Origin: Liolophura sinensis
Taxonomy: Eukaryota; Mollusca; Polyplacophora; Chitonida; Chitonidae
DNA: 64,000 nucleotides
NCBI RefSeq assembly: GCF_032854445.1
Contig: NC_088298.1
Span: 11,025,504-11,089,503, forward strand
Direction: 5' to 3'
Shown here: in pieces, positions 1-38,910 of the stretch
Layout of the letters: every line of letters begins with the position of its first letter
Position numbering within the stretch: the stretch's first letter is position 1
Notes under the pieces: generated by a model
What the model was told of the DNA's origin: nothing
Seen by the model: the letters and a program-made list of their open reading frames with translations, nothing else
Database searches by the model: none
Made by a program: the position numbers and the translations under genes

Positions 1-2
1 CT

Positions 3-26653
<26,651 letters not shown>

Positions 26654-26779
26654 GTAAGGCGACATTATTGTTTCTGTTGTTGTTGTCACCACAGTGATGA
26701 CAAAAAGATGTCATTATTCTGCATAACATAAACGCTATTGATGGCTTTTGGGATATGTTTGCACATACATTTGGCATTA

Positions 26780-28895
26780 GAAAGATATAAATGTCGGTAT
26801 ATGTTTTACATTTTTAGGAATCCACAAATTATTATAGAATCTATATAATAAAACGAGAATTACAATGTTGCTGACAACAGTGAGGCTGTTTCTTGTAATG
26901 AGGAAAGGGTAAAACAGCATAGTGAGGTCGTAAAACATTTATTAATTCTTGTAAACATGTGATTAACAGTTCCTAAACATCAGTGAAGCCAAATCGACAC
27001 CGTCCCTCTTCCAGTTATGGCGTCATAACGTCGTGACTGCCACTAGCCGTTTTGTGGCATATGAAGACATAAAATCATCACGACATACCAAAAAATGTTT
27101 TCGTGGTAATAGGGCGCATGCGCCAGCACATTAGCTACTGGTATAATTGGGATGGACCATTGTTCTCTTGTAATAAATGCATATTATGGAACCAGTATTT
27201 CACACCACAAAACGTCATGGCCATAGCAAGGGTGAACAACAGACTACATGGCCTTGACCCGGATTACTTCAGGCGGGAAAAGTTCCACATTTTGACAGGA
27301 TATGGACAAATTCAAACTCATTCACAGTCGGCGGGGAAATATTTTGTAATGTCTAGCCGTAAACGTCTTTAGAATACGCAACGTTATAGTGTCATCGTCT
27401 GTAATCGGATTTGGACGACGCCAGTAATTTAACCTCATTGGTTTATTTTGATTTTTTCACAGACTATATACATTATAAACATAATTATACAGATTGAGTG
27501 CGGCGAATTAATTATTAACAATTATTAAGTAATCTATTCGGTAACTATTATCATAATTAAGATACACTGTAATTTCCCTGGTTTTAATACTTCGGATTTC
27601 ATATTTTGTCTTTTCAGGGCTGACGGCTTTAAAGAGTTGCCAATCCAGTTTTTCTTGCTGTTTCACTGCCAGAACATCTCTTTCGCTGAATTCACCAACC
27701 AGACACATTTATTAATACATAACTAAGACCTTCCCATATTTGTATTTCTAGAAAGAATAAGTATCTTTGCCGTTTTGGCGTTTTATTTTGAGTTGTAAAA
27801 TCGCCTGGGAATAGCTGCCTGTCTGAACGTGAAAAGGCATTAAAATGGCTGTTAATCTGTCTATATATGTACTTTTTAAAGTTTTCAGCATGTACTTCAT
27901 TCACAGTGATGTACGGTTTATCCCCAAAAATATATATTAAGCCAATCAAAACCGTTCATTATATACTTCACGAGGCTTACCCATAATCCCAGTGTGTATG
28001 TGACTTATATATAAAGCCCATTGCTTAATCAGGGTATTAATATATATGATAATGTTACTGTGTGTAGTTCTGTGTTTTATAGGTTAGGGATTTTTATCAT
28101 ACGTTTCTGCCTCTCGGTACAGTAATTAAAAAAACAGCGTTTTTTACGATACCATGTATTTTAAATATGTTGACTTTTTTTTTAAAGAAAATCCAAATAA
28201 TGGTAATTTATATGGAAAAAAAAAACAGAATTCTTACATTATATTTTGTGGCATTTATTCTTTTGTACAAGGGAACTTTAAATATGGCTAACTTAAATTG
28301 GCATTTAAAAACAGAAATGTAATATCTGAAAAGTCGTTGGCTTCTTGTCGGTTACTCGATTAAATGTACCTTGTTAGAGGCTTTCCCTTTCTTAGGAATA
28401 TTGACCTCAGCTGTTCTGACCCGGAAGTAGTAGTCATCCTCTGAAGATGAATGCGCAGATCAGACGAAATTAATCACCGTTTTATATACCCGGACACTGA
28501 TGTGATTTTTATTTTTATTCTTACCTCTTGAACGTAAGAATCGCGTTTATACTCAACTGACTCCCGTACATGTGTAGTGGTTTTATCACGGATTGTTAAG
28601 AACAAACTTAGAGAATAAACCAGTATTTTATAACCACTGAGTTTATCTGTGATGTTTACTTGGGATATGTGATTCCCCAAAAAAGTTGCTCATCTTGTTC
28701 AACTGATAAGTCCATTTTCTGTACAAAAAGGGCATTAAGTTAGGCAGACGATACAGCTGTCAAGCGCATTTTTTTCTACGCTCTGCTAACAATCTCTGGA
28801 GATGTATGTGTTTTGCACGTGCTCGGTGATGTTGGATTCTATCACTCGCTGTATGGTACATATAGGCCGACTATCCTGTTTCATGTCTGAAAGCA
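26780..28895. other. AT-rich non-coding stretch downstream of VWDE-like gene
   Basis: The C-terminal exon of the VWDE-like gene should lie here or beyond. The acceptors at 27463 and 27618 give only short, unconvincing tails. No repeats or RNA genes recognised. Confidence 0.45.
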
Positions 28896-28899
28896 CAGG

Positions 28900-29852
28900 A
28901 GTTATATGGGTGAAGGAAACTGACATCACTGGTACGGAGGTATGCGAGTAGAGGAAACCGACATCACTGATAAAGAGATATATGGGTGAAGGAAACAGAC
29001 ATCACTGGTAAGGAGGTATATGGGTGGAGGAAACAGACATCTCTGGTGGGGAGGTATATGGGTGGAGGAAACCGACATCACTGGTGAGGAAGTATATGGG
29101 TGGAGGAAACCGACACCACTGGTAAGGAGGTATATGGGTGGAGGAAATCTTCATCACTGGTAAGGAGGTAAATTGGTGGAGGAAACAGACATCACTGGTG
29201 AGGAGGTATATGGGTGGAGGAAACCGACATCACTGGTGAGGAGGTATATAGGTGGAGGAAACCAATATCAGTGGTAAGGAAGTATATGGGTGGAGGAAAT
29301 CTAAATCACTGGTTAGGAGGTATATGGGTGGAGGGAACCGGCATCACTGGTTAGGAGGTATAATGGTGGAGGAAACCGACATCACCGGTAAGGAGGTATA
29401 TGGGTGGAGGAAACCGACATCACTGGTTAGGAGGTATATGGGTGGAGGAAATCTTCATCACTGGTAAGGAGGGTAAGTGGGTGGAGGAACAGACTTCACT
29501 GGTGAGGAGGTATAAGGGTAGAGGAAACAGACATCACTGGTGAGAAGGTATATGGGTGGAGGAAACCGACATCACTGGTGAGGAGGTTATAAGGGTGGAG
29601 GAAACAGACATCATTGGTGAGAAGGTATATGGGTGGAGGAAACCGACATCACTGGTGAGGAGGTATATGGGTGGAGGGAAACCGACACCACTGGTGAGGA
29701 GGTATAAGGGTGGAGGAAACAGACATCATTGGTGAGAAGGTATATGGGTGGAGGAAACAGACATCACTGGTGAGAAGGTATATGGGTGGAGGAAACCGAC
29801 ATCACTGGTGAGGAGGTATATGGGTGGAGGAAACAGACATCACTGGTGAGGA
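28900..29852 (+). repeat. 38-bp minisatellite, about 25 copies
   Basis: The unit runs GAGGTATATGGGTGGAGGAA then ACCGACATCACTGGTGAG. It is unrelated in sequence to the other 38-bp array at 9788. G/A-rich on the + strand. Confidence 0.93.
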
Positions 29853-31324
29853 CTAACCTGTTTCCTTTGCTTAGCCAATAAAGGTTTGAATTAACACATC
29901 GCTTGAGTATCATGACCGAATGGAGGTTTACATTGTGTAATGTTCCGAAATGCTGTTACCGTTACCACGACATTAACGGGCCCAGTGCATGTGTCAAAAC
30001 ATTGGAAATTAGTTATTTCTTATGTTTTTGTTCAGAGAAATCTGATCTCTCCCGCCTGTGCCATGGGAGATACAAAAATCACTCTCCTTAGTGACGCCGC
30101 CATATTTATAAACTTCCGAATTGTTTTCGTGATTTATTTATATGATTGTTATGTAACACAATATCAAGAATATATCACTTATACGATGATGGCCAGTTTT
30201 ACACGTGGACCAAGAAATCAGTGGACAACAACAACGCTAACAAATGAATATGGAGCTAAATTATGATTACCAGTACTATACAACAAGTTAAGTCATGGTA
30301 CACATGGTACCAGGGATGCGAGTACGGAGATTTTTTATTGGTCTACGACTTGATTTATCTTCGATGGACTAACGTGACGGTCGGATGAAAGTGATCTTAA
30401 TGACCCAGTGTTTGATGTGCGGGTAAATGTTAACCAAATAGAAACTTTGACAGAATAATGACTCGTACGTCTGTGGTCTATCCTGACAAACTTTGTTAAA
30501 TGACATTATCTCGTAGTGGTTTCAGTCATAACGAGTAGGCATCTTGTGTTTATGGTATAAAAAGGCCCTCGATGACGTTAAGCCAAACACAAAAGAACAT
30601 CAACAACAAATTAGCCGTTATAATTCACGTGTCACTCGGGTAAACCGGACCTTTGATTTCTCACCTGTCAGAACTCCGTGGCATCGATGAATACTGTTAA
30701 TACCTGTCAGCAGGCTATAGGTCTACGCATCGATATAATTGCATTTGGCTAATTTCCAGGTGAGAACAGGATCGGTATGGCTTTTGACACGGTGTTCAGA
30801 GGTAGTTAGTGTCAGAAAGTTCCGTGCAGTAAATAATGAATGAATCTCAAAAATGAGCTCTCATTAATAGAATCGCATGCCGAGGAATAACACAAGAGCT
30901 GATATGCGCACGGCTGATGTTGCCATGCGAGCCGATTGCCGGAAAGCGTTCATTACGACACCCATTCTGTGACGTCGCGCCAATTTTTCAATAATGTCCG
31001 ACAACCGTGTGACTCTTGGGCGGCTGTTTCGCGACCCCGTAATCAGCGTGTCTCTCCCGCTGCCCGTCCAGTCCGCGTATTCAGAGACGGCCTGCACCCC
31101 ACAGCTGAAGCTACCTAAGTAAGTACCATCCATTACATGTGAGCAAGTTCATCGACCTGCAGGTCATCCGCATCGTAGGATTCCATATTGGGACTGATAT
31201 TTCACTTTTCTGTCTGACTCTAACTTTATTTTCTGGCTCCAACAACAACTCTATGAATCGATCTGTTTGCCTGTTTGTCGGTCGATTGATCGATCGAAAA
31301 ATCTGTCGGTTAAGTTTTAATTAT
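29853..31324. other. Intergenic stretch, no gene seen
   Basis: Contains a SINE A relic at 30132-30195 (reverse) and otherwise unique sequence. The open stretches here lack splice context or protein-like composition. Confidence 0.45.
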
Positions 31325-31610
31325 TCATTTATTTATTTCACTGTTCCTTGACGCTATACTCGAGAGTTTTCCACTTCTTCAATGGGTTTCTTTTTGAATT
31401 TATGGGTGTCAGGGGTAAACCATCGACCTTGAGCAACATACTGACGAACTTTCCCACGAGTGACAGATTTGCACAGAATAATAGGGGAAGGCAAGTGGTC
31501 TTCCCCAAACCTTTTGACTGCCTAATGTCATATAAAAATTGAGAGCAGGGAAATGAACCTATTCCCTTGTCCAAGGCGGGGTTTGAACCCTCACTGCGTG
31601 TGTCCAAGCA
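31325..31610 (-). mobile_element. SINE family D, minus strand
   Basis: Starts with an ATTT tail and TTGACGCTATACTCGAG, and ends at a tRNA-like head (reverse complement GGTTCAAACCCCGCC). That head matches the GGTTCAACCCCGAC segment at 47405. Confidence 0.55.
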
Positions 31611-31617
31611 ATTGATT

Positions 31618-31868
31618 TATTTATTTATTTGATTGGTGTTTTACGCCGTACTCAAGGATATTTCACTTATACGACGGCGGTCAGCATTATGGCGGGAGGA
31701 AACCGGGCAGAGCCCGGGGGAAACCCACGACCATCCGCCGGTTGCTGGCAGACCTTCCCACGTACGGCTGGAGAAGAAGCCTGCATGAGCTGGACTTGAA
31801 CTCACAGCGACCGCATTGGTGTGAGACTCCTGGGTCATTACGCTGCGCTAGCGCGCTAACCGACTCCA
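31618..31868 (-). mobile_element. SINE family A, full length
   Basis: Reverse copy from TTTATTTATTTGATTGGTG to the tRNA-like head (CTAGCGCGCTAACCGACTCC). It is one arm of an inverted pair with 31898-32165. Confidence 0.88.
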
Positions 31869-31897
31869 AGCAATCGAAGTTTAAACTTCTTACATGA

Positions 31898-32165
31898 GGG
31901 GGGCCTCCGTGGCTCAGTTGGTTAGCGCGCTAGCGCAGCCCAATGACCCAGGAGTCTCTCACCAATGCGGTCGCTGTGAGCTCAAGTCCAGCTCATGCTG
32001 GCTTTCTCTCCGGCCGTACGTGGGAAGGCCTACCAACATCCTGCGAATGGTCGTGGGTTTCCCCCGGGCTGTGCCCGGTTTCCACCCACCATAATGCTGG
32101 CCGCCGTCGTATAAGTGAAATATTCTTGAGTTCGGCGTAAAACACCAATCAAAAAAAAAAAAAAT
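31898..32165 (+). mobile_element. SINE family A, full length
   Basis: Forward copy from GGGCCTCCGTGGCTCAGTTG (A-box-like) through the box-B-like GAGCTCAAGTCC to CACCAATC and an A-rich tail. Highly similar to the neighbouring minus-strand copy. Confidence 0.9.
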
Positions 32166-32284
32166 CTTACATGAGGGCAAGAAGGCATCGACTAATTTGC
32201 CGAATGAGGCAGCTTTCGCGAATTTGGAGAGGGTGTGAATTTATTTTGTAGTCTTTTATATTTTATTCGTGTGGCTGTCTTTTA

Positions 32285-32465
32285 GAATTTATTTCATTGA
32301 TTGGTATTTTAACGACCTACGCCCTAATTTTTCACTGTATGGTGACTGTATGTTTTGTGGTTGGGATAAATCCGGGGTGCCCAAAGTAAACCACTGACCT
32401 TTGCCAGGTTCCTGGGAAACCGCCTGACTTAAAGCCGTAGTCGGAACAATGAGAGGTGAATTCAG
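32285..32465 (-). mobile_element. Diverged SINE-like element (family E)
   Basis: TTGATTGGTATTTTAACG, later CGCCTGACTTAAAGCCGTAG, the same block as at 19620. Confidence 0.5.
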
Positions 32466-32679
32466 ACACCATTGGTCAAGAGCGTGACAGTCGCGCCGAG
32501 CCAGTGCTTAAAAGATCTGAATTACTGAGGGGGTTAAACCAACGCAGATTTGTAGTACTGAAAAAAAAGCGGCTTTGGAGCAGGCTCCATTTAGCTCACC
32601 AATTTATAGCTGCTTACGTTTACACGTCAATCAGTAGATCTGAGGCTCACATTTGCACCTGTCACCTCGCGAATAAGTA

Positions 32680-33330
32680 TGCATCTGTATATAGACACCA
32701 TGGAAATAACCATACATCTGTATATAGACATCATGGAAATAACCATACATCTGTATATAGACATCATGGAAATAACCATACATCTGTATATAGACATCAT
32801 GGAAATAACCATACATCTGTATATAGACACCATGGAAATAACCATACATCTGTATATAGACACCATGGAAATAACCATACATCTGTATATAGACATCATG
32901 GAAATAACCATACATCTGTATATAGACATCATGGAAATAACCATACATCTGTATATAGACATCATGGAAATAACCATACATCTGTATATAGACACCATGG
33001 AAATAACCATACATCTGTATATAGACATCATGGAAATAACCATACATCTGTATATATTTATTTATTTATTTATTTATTTGATTGGTGTTTTACGCCGTAC
33101 TCAAGAATATTTCACTTATACGACGGCGGCCAGCATTATGGTGGGTGGAAACCGGGTAAAGCCAGGGGGAAAGCCACGACCATCCGCAGGTTGTTGACAG
33201 ACCTTCCCACTTACGGCCGATCTGTATGTAGACACCAGAGAAATAACCATACGTCTGTATGTAGACACCATGGAAATAAACATACATCTGTATATAGACA
33301 CCAGGAAAATAACCGCACATCTGTATTTAG
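32680..33330 (+). repeat. 33-bp minisatellite interrupted by a SINE
   Basis: The unit runs CCATACATCTGTATATAGAC then ATCATGGAAATAA. About 11 copies precede and about 3 diverged copies follow the SINE at 33054-33222. The period is a multiple of three, so frames stay open on both strands; this is not evidence for a protein. Confidence 0.94.
33054..33222 (-). mobile_element. SINE family A inserted in the 33-bp array
   Basis: Reverse copy with tail (TTTATTT repeats), GATTGGTGTTTTACGCC and CAGACCTTCCCACTTACGG; head missing. Repeat sequence (ATCTGTAT) flanks both sides and could be a target-site duplication. Confidence 0.85.
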
Positions 33331-33687
33331 GTGAAAAATAAATTAGCGAGTCCCGCATAACCCATCAATTCCTTGAAATGTATGTCCTCTCTACACTGAA
33401 AAAACAAGTGTTTATCATTTAAATCTGCGCAACAGATTATAAACGTGATTAACAAATTTGTGCCTTTCAGTAAATATCAGACTCGTACCTATACTGTCTA
33501 GAGCAGTAAAATGATTCCAAAGTTTCAAAAAGCTATAATTTGATCCGTTTTATACATTTTAGGATATTCATAAACTATTTTGAACGGTAACACCTGCACA
33601 CCCTATAATGAACGTTTACTTTTAACATGTTCAAGGTGTGTTTATTTTTCACGCGTATGTTTCATAAATCTATTGATTTATTTTATA

Positions 33688-33961
33688 GAGGCCTCCGTGG
33701 CTCAGTCGGTTAGCGCGCTAGCGCAGCGTAATGACCCAGAAGCCTCTCACCAATGCGGTCGCTGTGAGTTCAAGACCAGCTCATGCTGCCTTCCTCTCCG
33801 GCCGTACGTGGGAAGGTCTGTCAGCAACCTGCGGATGGTCGTGGGTTTCCCCCGGGCTCTGCCCGGTTTCCACCCACCATAATGCTGGCCGCCGTCGTAT
33901 AAGTGAAATAATCTTGAGTACGGCGTAAAACACCAATCAAAAAAAAAAAAAAAAAAAAAAT
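33688..33961 (+). mobile_element. SINE family A, full length with long A tail
   Basis: Starts GAGGCCTCCGTGGCTCAGTC, has the box-B-like GAGTTCAAGACC, and ends CACCAATC followed by an uninterrupted A run of over 20. A clean head and homopolymer tail suggest a young copy. Confidence 0.9.
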
Positions 33962-34949
33962 TTATTTTATAAATACATGCAGTATTTTAGAAATACTCAC
34001 ATTTATAGTATAAATGCAATAATTTATGTAGCAAATTGAATGGGTTTATTGCCTAAACGAAGTGCTTTAAAGTTTTCAATGTATATGATCAACATTATAA
34101 AGCGGTCATATTATCAGTTGTTGGATAAACATGTTTAAGTGTTTACGTATTAAGCATGTCACAATTAAACATTAAGCACGTTTATTATCTGTTGCATGGA
34201 CATGTTTAAATGTTAAACATTTGTTTATTCAGTGTAATATGCATGTAGACACTTCAGTATATCAACAGCTTGGCGATGTGTGGTAAATTACGTATATCAT
34301 TTTGTTGCAACTTGCACATTATTAAGGTTAAATTCTGTCATGTGACTGTCGGGACGATGAACGATCTGTGACTGGTTTATAGATGTCTGACGTCTATTAA
34401 AGTTACCTGCAAAATATTATATTGGCTCATCCTACTGGAAAATAATATGCATGCCTAAACTTGAGAATGGATTAGAATACCTAATAGATGAAGTTAAGAA
34501 ATGGTTTAAACAAATATGTACAAACAGATGGTTCTCTTAAAAAGCAAGTTTTTTTTTTAGATTTTTGGTTGGATATGTTCATTGCTTAAGTCTAAGATAA
34601 TGAATCTCAGCCTTCAGTGATGAAGGCAACTGAAAATATGCTAACAATTCACCCACCAACAAGGAAAACACACACAAAAAAAGTGAGTGTGATACAGACC
34701 TTTCCATCGGGTTTATCAACGGCTTTGTATGTGTAAAGTTCAAGAATTTCAAGTTGCTAAGTGGTTGTAGAAACCGGAAACATGATTGACTCAGTCTTAC
34801 AGTACACATTGGAATCACTATGTTTGGAAACCCAGAGTAAAACCGTACGGTTTCTCATTTACTGATGTTGTTCAAACTGGGTACTTTCAGTCCGTTGCCC
34901 TTAAAAGTAGTACACTTCAATGCGAGCCTGCATACCAAATATGAAATAC
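33962..34949. other. AT-rich intergenic stretch, nothing recognised
   Basis: No repeat, RNA gene or protein-like frame seen. Confidence 0.45.
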
Positions 34950-35215
34950 CGTTTCGGTGACCTAATGGTCAGAGCGTCCCCCTTGTAGTCGTTAGACCTG
35001 GAATCAAAGCCAAAGGCTTGGCGCTCAGTACTGAGCGAGGAAGCAAGGCTACCTGACTCGGTGTCAGTATAATGTGCCTAGTGGTGGTGTCATGCCTGGT
35101 GTCTTTGGCATGATATTTCAGTCGCGGCAGAGGCATGGACTCGCCCTGGAACAAGAGCACACATTATATGTACAGATATCTATAATGTCTCCTCGTCTTC
35201 ATCTAGTCACACGTC
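34950..35215 (+). mobile_element. SINE family C
   Basis: Head GTTTCGGTGACCTAATGG, then GGTGTCAGTATAATGTGCC, GTGTCATGCC and CTCCTCGTCTTCAT end. Confidence 0.72.
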
Positions 35216-35604
35216 CTCTCGCCAATTTACTTCGGGTAGCTGCTCATTCTAACTGTTCATATGGATGCTTAGATAGTGGCAAATTACATGAAGCAACGAT
35301 GTAGTGAGGCAGTGAAGCAGCAAGAAAGCGAAGCGCGATAACGTCATCTCGCTGGCTAGGCCTCTGTACTATACAGTCCATTGCTACGCGGCATCGAAAG
35401 ATCCATTGTTTTGACGTCCATGGTTTGGGCAGAAAGTCCACTGTGCTGACACAGTCTCGATATTTATGAAATTTTCTGAAACCGAAACTAAAACCTAAGC
35501 AGAGGTGATCGTACTCATGCACCTGAAGGGCTCTAAGCGAAGAAGCCTATTTATTTGCTAGAAAAGAAAAGTCCATATTTCTTCGGCACTCGGTCCACAA
35601 ACAA

Positions 35605-35940
35605 AGTGAGTGAGTGCTTGGGGTTTAACGTCGTATTTAACAATTTTTCAGTCATATGACGACGAAGGAATCCTTAGAGTGCATGTAATGTGCCTCCTTG
35701 TTGAAGGACAGATTTCCACCGCTCTTTTATGTAGTGCTGCTTCACTGAGACGCTTTACCGAAGGCAAGTAAGCGGCCCCGCCTGAGCCATTATACTGATA
35801 CGGGTCAACCAGTGGTTGCACTATCCCCTTGATGCTGAGTGCCAAGCGAAGAAGTTAAAACTTCCTCTTTTAAAGTCTTCGGTGTGACTCGACCCAGGAT
35901 TGATCCTGGATCTACCGGTCCCGAAGCTCACGCTCTGTCC
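35605..35940 (-). mobile_element. SINE family B, full length, minus strand
   Basis: Reverse complement runs from GGTAGATCCAGGATCAATCC (tRNA-like head with GGTCGAGTC) to TCGTCGTCATATGACTGAAA and the GTTAAACCCCAAGCACTCAC tail. Same family as 55120 and 60235. The open frame in it recurs in the other copies and belongs to the SINE. Confidence 0.8.
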
Positions 35941-37778
35941 ACAAACAGAGCACGGAATGCTAAACAGTAGTTTGAACTATATATCATGCGGATTAGGTTG
36001 TAACACAGAACAAACAGTCTGCAGCATGTAAAGTACAAGCAGAGCAGCAACGACAGTAATGTAACTGGCAAATGACCACACCTAACCAGTGAAATAGGGC
36101 TCTTGTCAGTTTACCCCAGTTACCGGTTTATTCTTACTGTGCATGTAAGTACTTACAGAATAGCAACTCACTTATCCACTACGGCCAGGCCTTAAGCAAG
36201 ACTGGGTGAAAAAACACACGCGCGCGCGTACATGCGGTGGACAAAGGTCAGAGGTAACCGTTTTATTGTGAAGCGAAATTATCTCCGCCAGACTGTTATA
36301 GTCACGTGACTGTGATTTTCCCCACTGATAACATTATGTAACAGACAGCACAACGCCATGCCTGCAATTATACACTGATCACATAACGGTGTAGTGGACT
36401 GGAGCTGTCACTGTGAGTACACTTATCGTATCGGCAATTTGTAAACATAAAATAATTACTGTGTCAAAGTCTGGATAACATGTACATATATTCCCACCTC
36501 GTAAAGGTGTAGTCTGGATAACATGTACATATATTCCCACCTCGTAAAGATGTAGGTGGTCATACTCACTAGTCTGAACTCCAGAATGTACCGTTTTCAT
36601 CTCTGCATAAACATTACTTAGAGTTTGTAATGTTGATGAATATCTTTTAAACTTATGAAGTGTAATCCCTATTAACAATAATACTGTTACTTAATCCACT
36701 TTGTAAATGGAATTTGTACCTGTGTTATAAAAACTTTCCTTTATATATACAGGCCCACTATGAATCTTCCGCTATTCTCTTTATTTATTTATTTGTTTAT
36801 TTATTTACTCATTTATTTATTTACATATTTATTTGTTCGTGATTGATGTTTTACGTCTTATCAAGAATAATTCACTTATACGACGGTGCCCTTGTCCCGT
36901 TATGCTCACTTTCATTATATTCATAGTTTGAAATTATTGTTTGTTGCAAAAATACAAATACAACAAATAGAATTGACGATTTGGATGAATTGATAAATTA
37001 CAGAAATTTGGGAAAATGTCAAGACTGATTTATTTTATCTGATATTTATAATATCTGATTTATCAAAGAATGGTGAAAACGAGACATTTTAGTAGGGAAT
37101 AATTCTATCGTCAAATAACAAGCACAACTATACCTCGTTTACGCTGTATATGCCCACGACAAGCTCTAAAGCTATCTATACCCAAATCAAACCTTTCTGT
37201 ATACCCTTCAGAACTTCTTCTGTTATCAGCTAAGACTAGGACGTCATATCTCCAGGTAATCCTGAACTTTATCACGATATATCTGTGTATCCATATGAAG
37301 TGGGTGGCACAAAAATAAACAAACGCACAGTTTGTCTCGACCTCTCAAAATAATATAAACGAAATTCCTTTTTCGTCTTTTGATATCTGTGTACTATCAG
37401 AATAGACTCTATAACGAACCATCTCCATTTTATCTGTGTGTTTTGACCATATAACTGAGGTCTCCGTAACCCTGTTTTACAATATGGCTGTAAATAATAC
37501 GCGAGACACAATTTCACCCTGATACTCATAAAGAGCGATATCTTTGTTGAGAATGTTCATACAGGGGATAGTTTAAAGCCTGAGGAAAGCAAAAAGTCTC
37601 TGGAAATAGACGCCAGTGTGTTATAGCAATGCTGGGGGTAGGAATACCAGGACTTAATCCACAAGGGAATTTTACCCACTGGGTGTAATTACAAGAGACA
37701 TGTCCCTGAATTAATTAATTCTCGCGAGCTGCAACATTGGACTCATGACGCACACCTAAAAGTCCCTTAACATTAAAA
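35941..37778. other. Region upstream of gene B
   Basis: Mostly unique AT-rich sequence with a (CG)n-like patch at 36218, a 43-bp tandem duplication (36468-36555), an ATTT run (36776-36832) and a SINE A relic (36836-36895, reverse). The promoter of gene B should lie near the 3' end, but no TATA box is clear. Confidence 0.45.
36468..36555 (+). repeat. 43-bp direct tandem duplication
   Basis: AGTCTGGATAACATGTACAT and the following ATATTCCCACCTCGTAAAG appear twice in a row with one base changed. Confidence 0.85.
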
Positions 37779-37939
37779 ATGGACTCGCCCGCCGGGACAA
37801 CAACCGTGTCTTATCTCGGCAAATCCCATGTCTCAAGGGTTTCACAGAATGTCTTGGTTATTTTCCTTGGAGCCCTGTTAAGTGTTGGCGGCATACTCCT
37901 ATGTCGGCTCATCATGAGGTTGGAAATTACAGGACAAGG
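37779..37939 (+). CDS. Gene B exon 1: N-terminus with one transmembrane helix
   Basis: The ATG has a good context (A at -3, G at +4) and opens 53 codons plus 2 bases before a gtaggtgcg donor. MDSPAGTTTVSYLGKS leads into VLVIFLGALLSVGGILL (helix about residues 25-46), followed by CRLIMRLE. Basic residues flank both sides, so topology is unclear; a signal-anchor is likely. The phase 2 end fits the acceptor at 49217, 11.3 kb downstream. That link is inference from phase and the lack of a better partner. Family not recognised. Confidence 0.5.
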
Positions 37940-38387
37940 GTAGGTGCGATTCTCAGCAAATGTAATCTGTTTGTTCCATCTCTGCATGTGTATCGGTAAC
38001 TACAATCTTACAAAAATCAACCAAGCAGAATTGTAGCTTTATCTATCCCTTATCGCAGCAAAGTATACACTACATTATGTGCTTTGTTTTTTTTTCTACT
38101 ATATATTGTTGTATCTTATAGTCTGATAAATTATCGAGGCCTTCGCCATGTTTCGTGGATATACAGCTGTCTTCTTAAACAGGCCATTTTATTTATCACC
38201 GTAGAAAACATACTCAGACATTTATTTTACTGTACAGAGAGTTGATAGCGATGATAAGAGTTGTTGTTCATATACATTCGGATTATAAGTGAAATACGTT
38301 TGTGTACTGTGTTTTAAATGTGTTTTAAATGTGATGGCGGCCACATCATCTGAGTAATTCTGGACGCGTGACGTCTAAAGTACCGTA

Positions 38388-38640
38388 ATAAACATCACTG
38401 CATGCTTACCTAATTCTGCTCAAGACATGGTGCTAACATAGACATAAGAGTTAGAATATACGGGTTACGTGTGACCATTTGCATTGCCAACTATCACACT
38501 GCTGTCGTTGTTTTGGGTTTACTACCTTTATGCTATGTGATTATTTTGAATCCTTACATTCCTGGGGCGTATCTGACTCAACGCTACGTCAGGAGCATTT
38601 GCCATGGTTACGTATCTCTTCAGTCTATGTTGCCATGGAC
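38388..38640 (+). repeat. Unclassified dispersed element (copy 2)
   Basis: Best preserved partner of 6562-6800: CATCACTGCATGCTTACC, TAATTCTGCTCAAGACATGG, GCCAACTATCACACTGC, TTTACTACCTTTATGCT. A SINE A follows directly. Confidence 0.5.
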
Positions 38641-38654
38641 GTTACTACACTTAC

Positions 38655-38910
38655 GCGGTTGGGGTGGTTAGCGTGCCAGCGTGGCGCAATGACCCAGGAG
38701 CCTCTCACTAATGCGGTCGCTGTGAGTTCGAGTCCAGCACATGCTGGCTTCCCCTCCGGCCGTACGTGGGAAAGTCTGACAGCAACATGCATATGACCAT
38801 GGGTTTTCCGCGGGCTCTGCCCGGTTTCCTTCCACTATAATGCTGATCGCTGTCATATAAATGAAATATTCTTGAGTATGGCGTAAAACACCAATCACAT
38901 AAATAAAACC
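38655..38910 (+). mobile_element. SINE family A, full length
   Basis: GTTGGGGTGGTTAGCGTGCC head, GTGAGTTCGAGTCC box B, CACCAATCACATAAATAAA end. In the long gene B intron. Confidence 0.85.

Noticed and set aside
27618-27725. Candidate final VWDE exon after tcttttcag
   Set aside because: In the phase required by the donor at 26653 it stops after one codon; the other frames look non-protein-like.
32627-33197. Long open frames on both strands (up to 292 codons)
   Set aside because: They come from a 33-bp repeat whose period is a multiple of three. Open frames on both strands with no splice or codon signal mean repeat, not protein.
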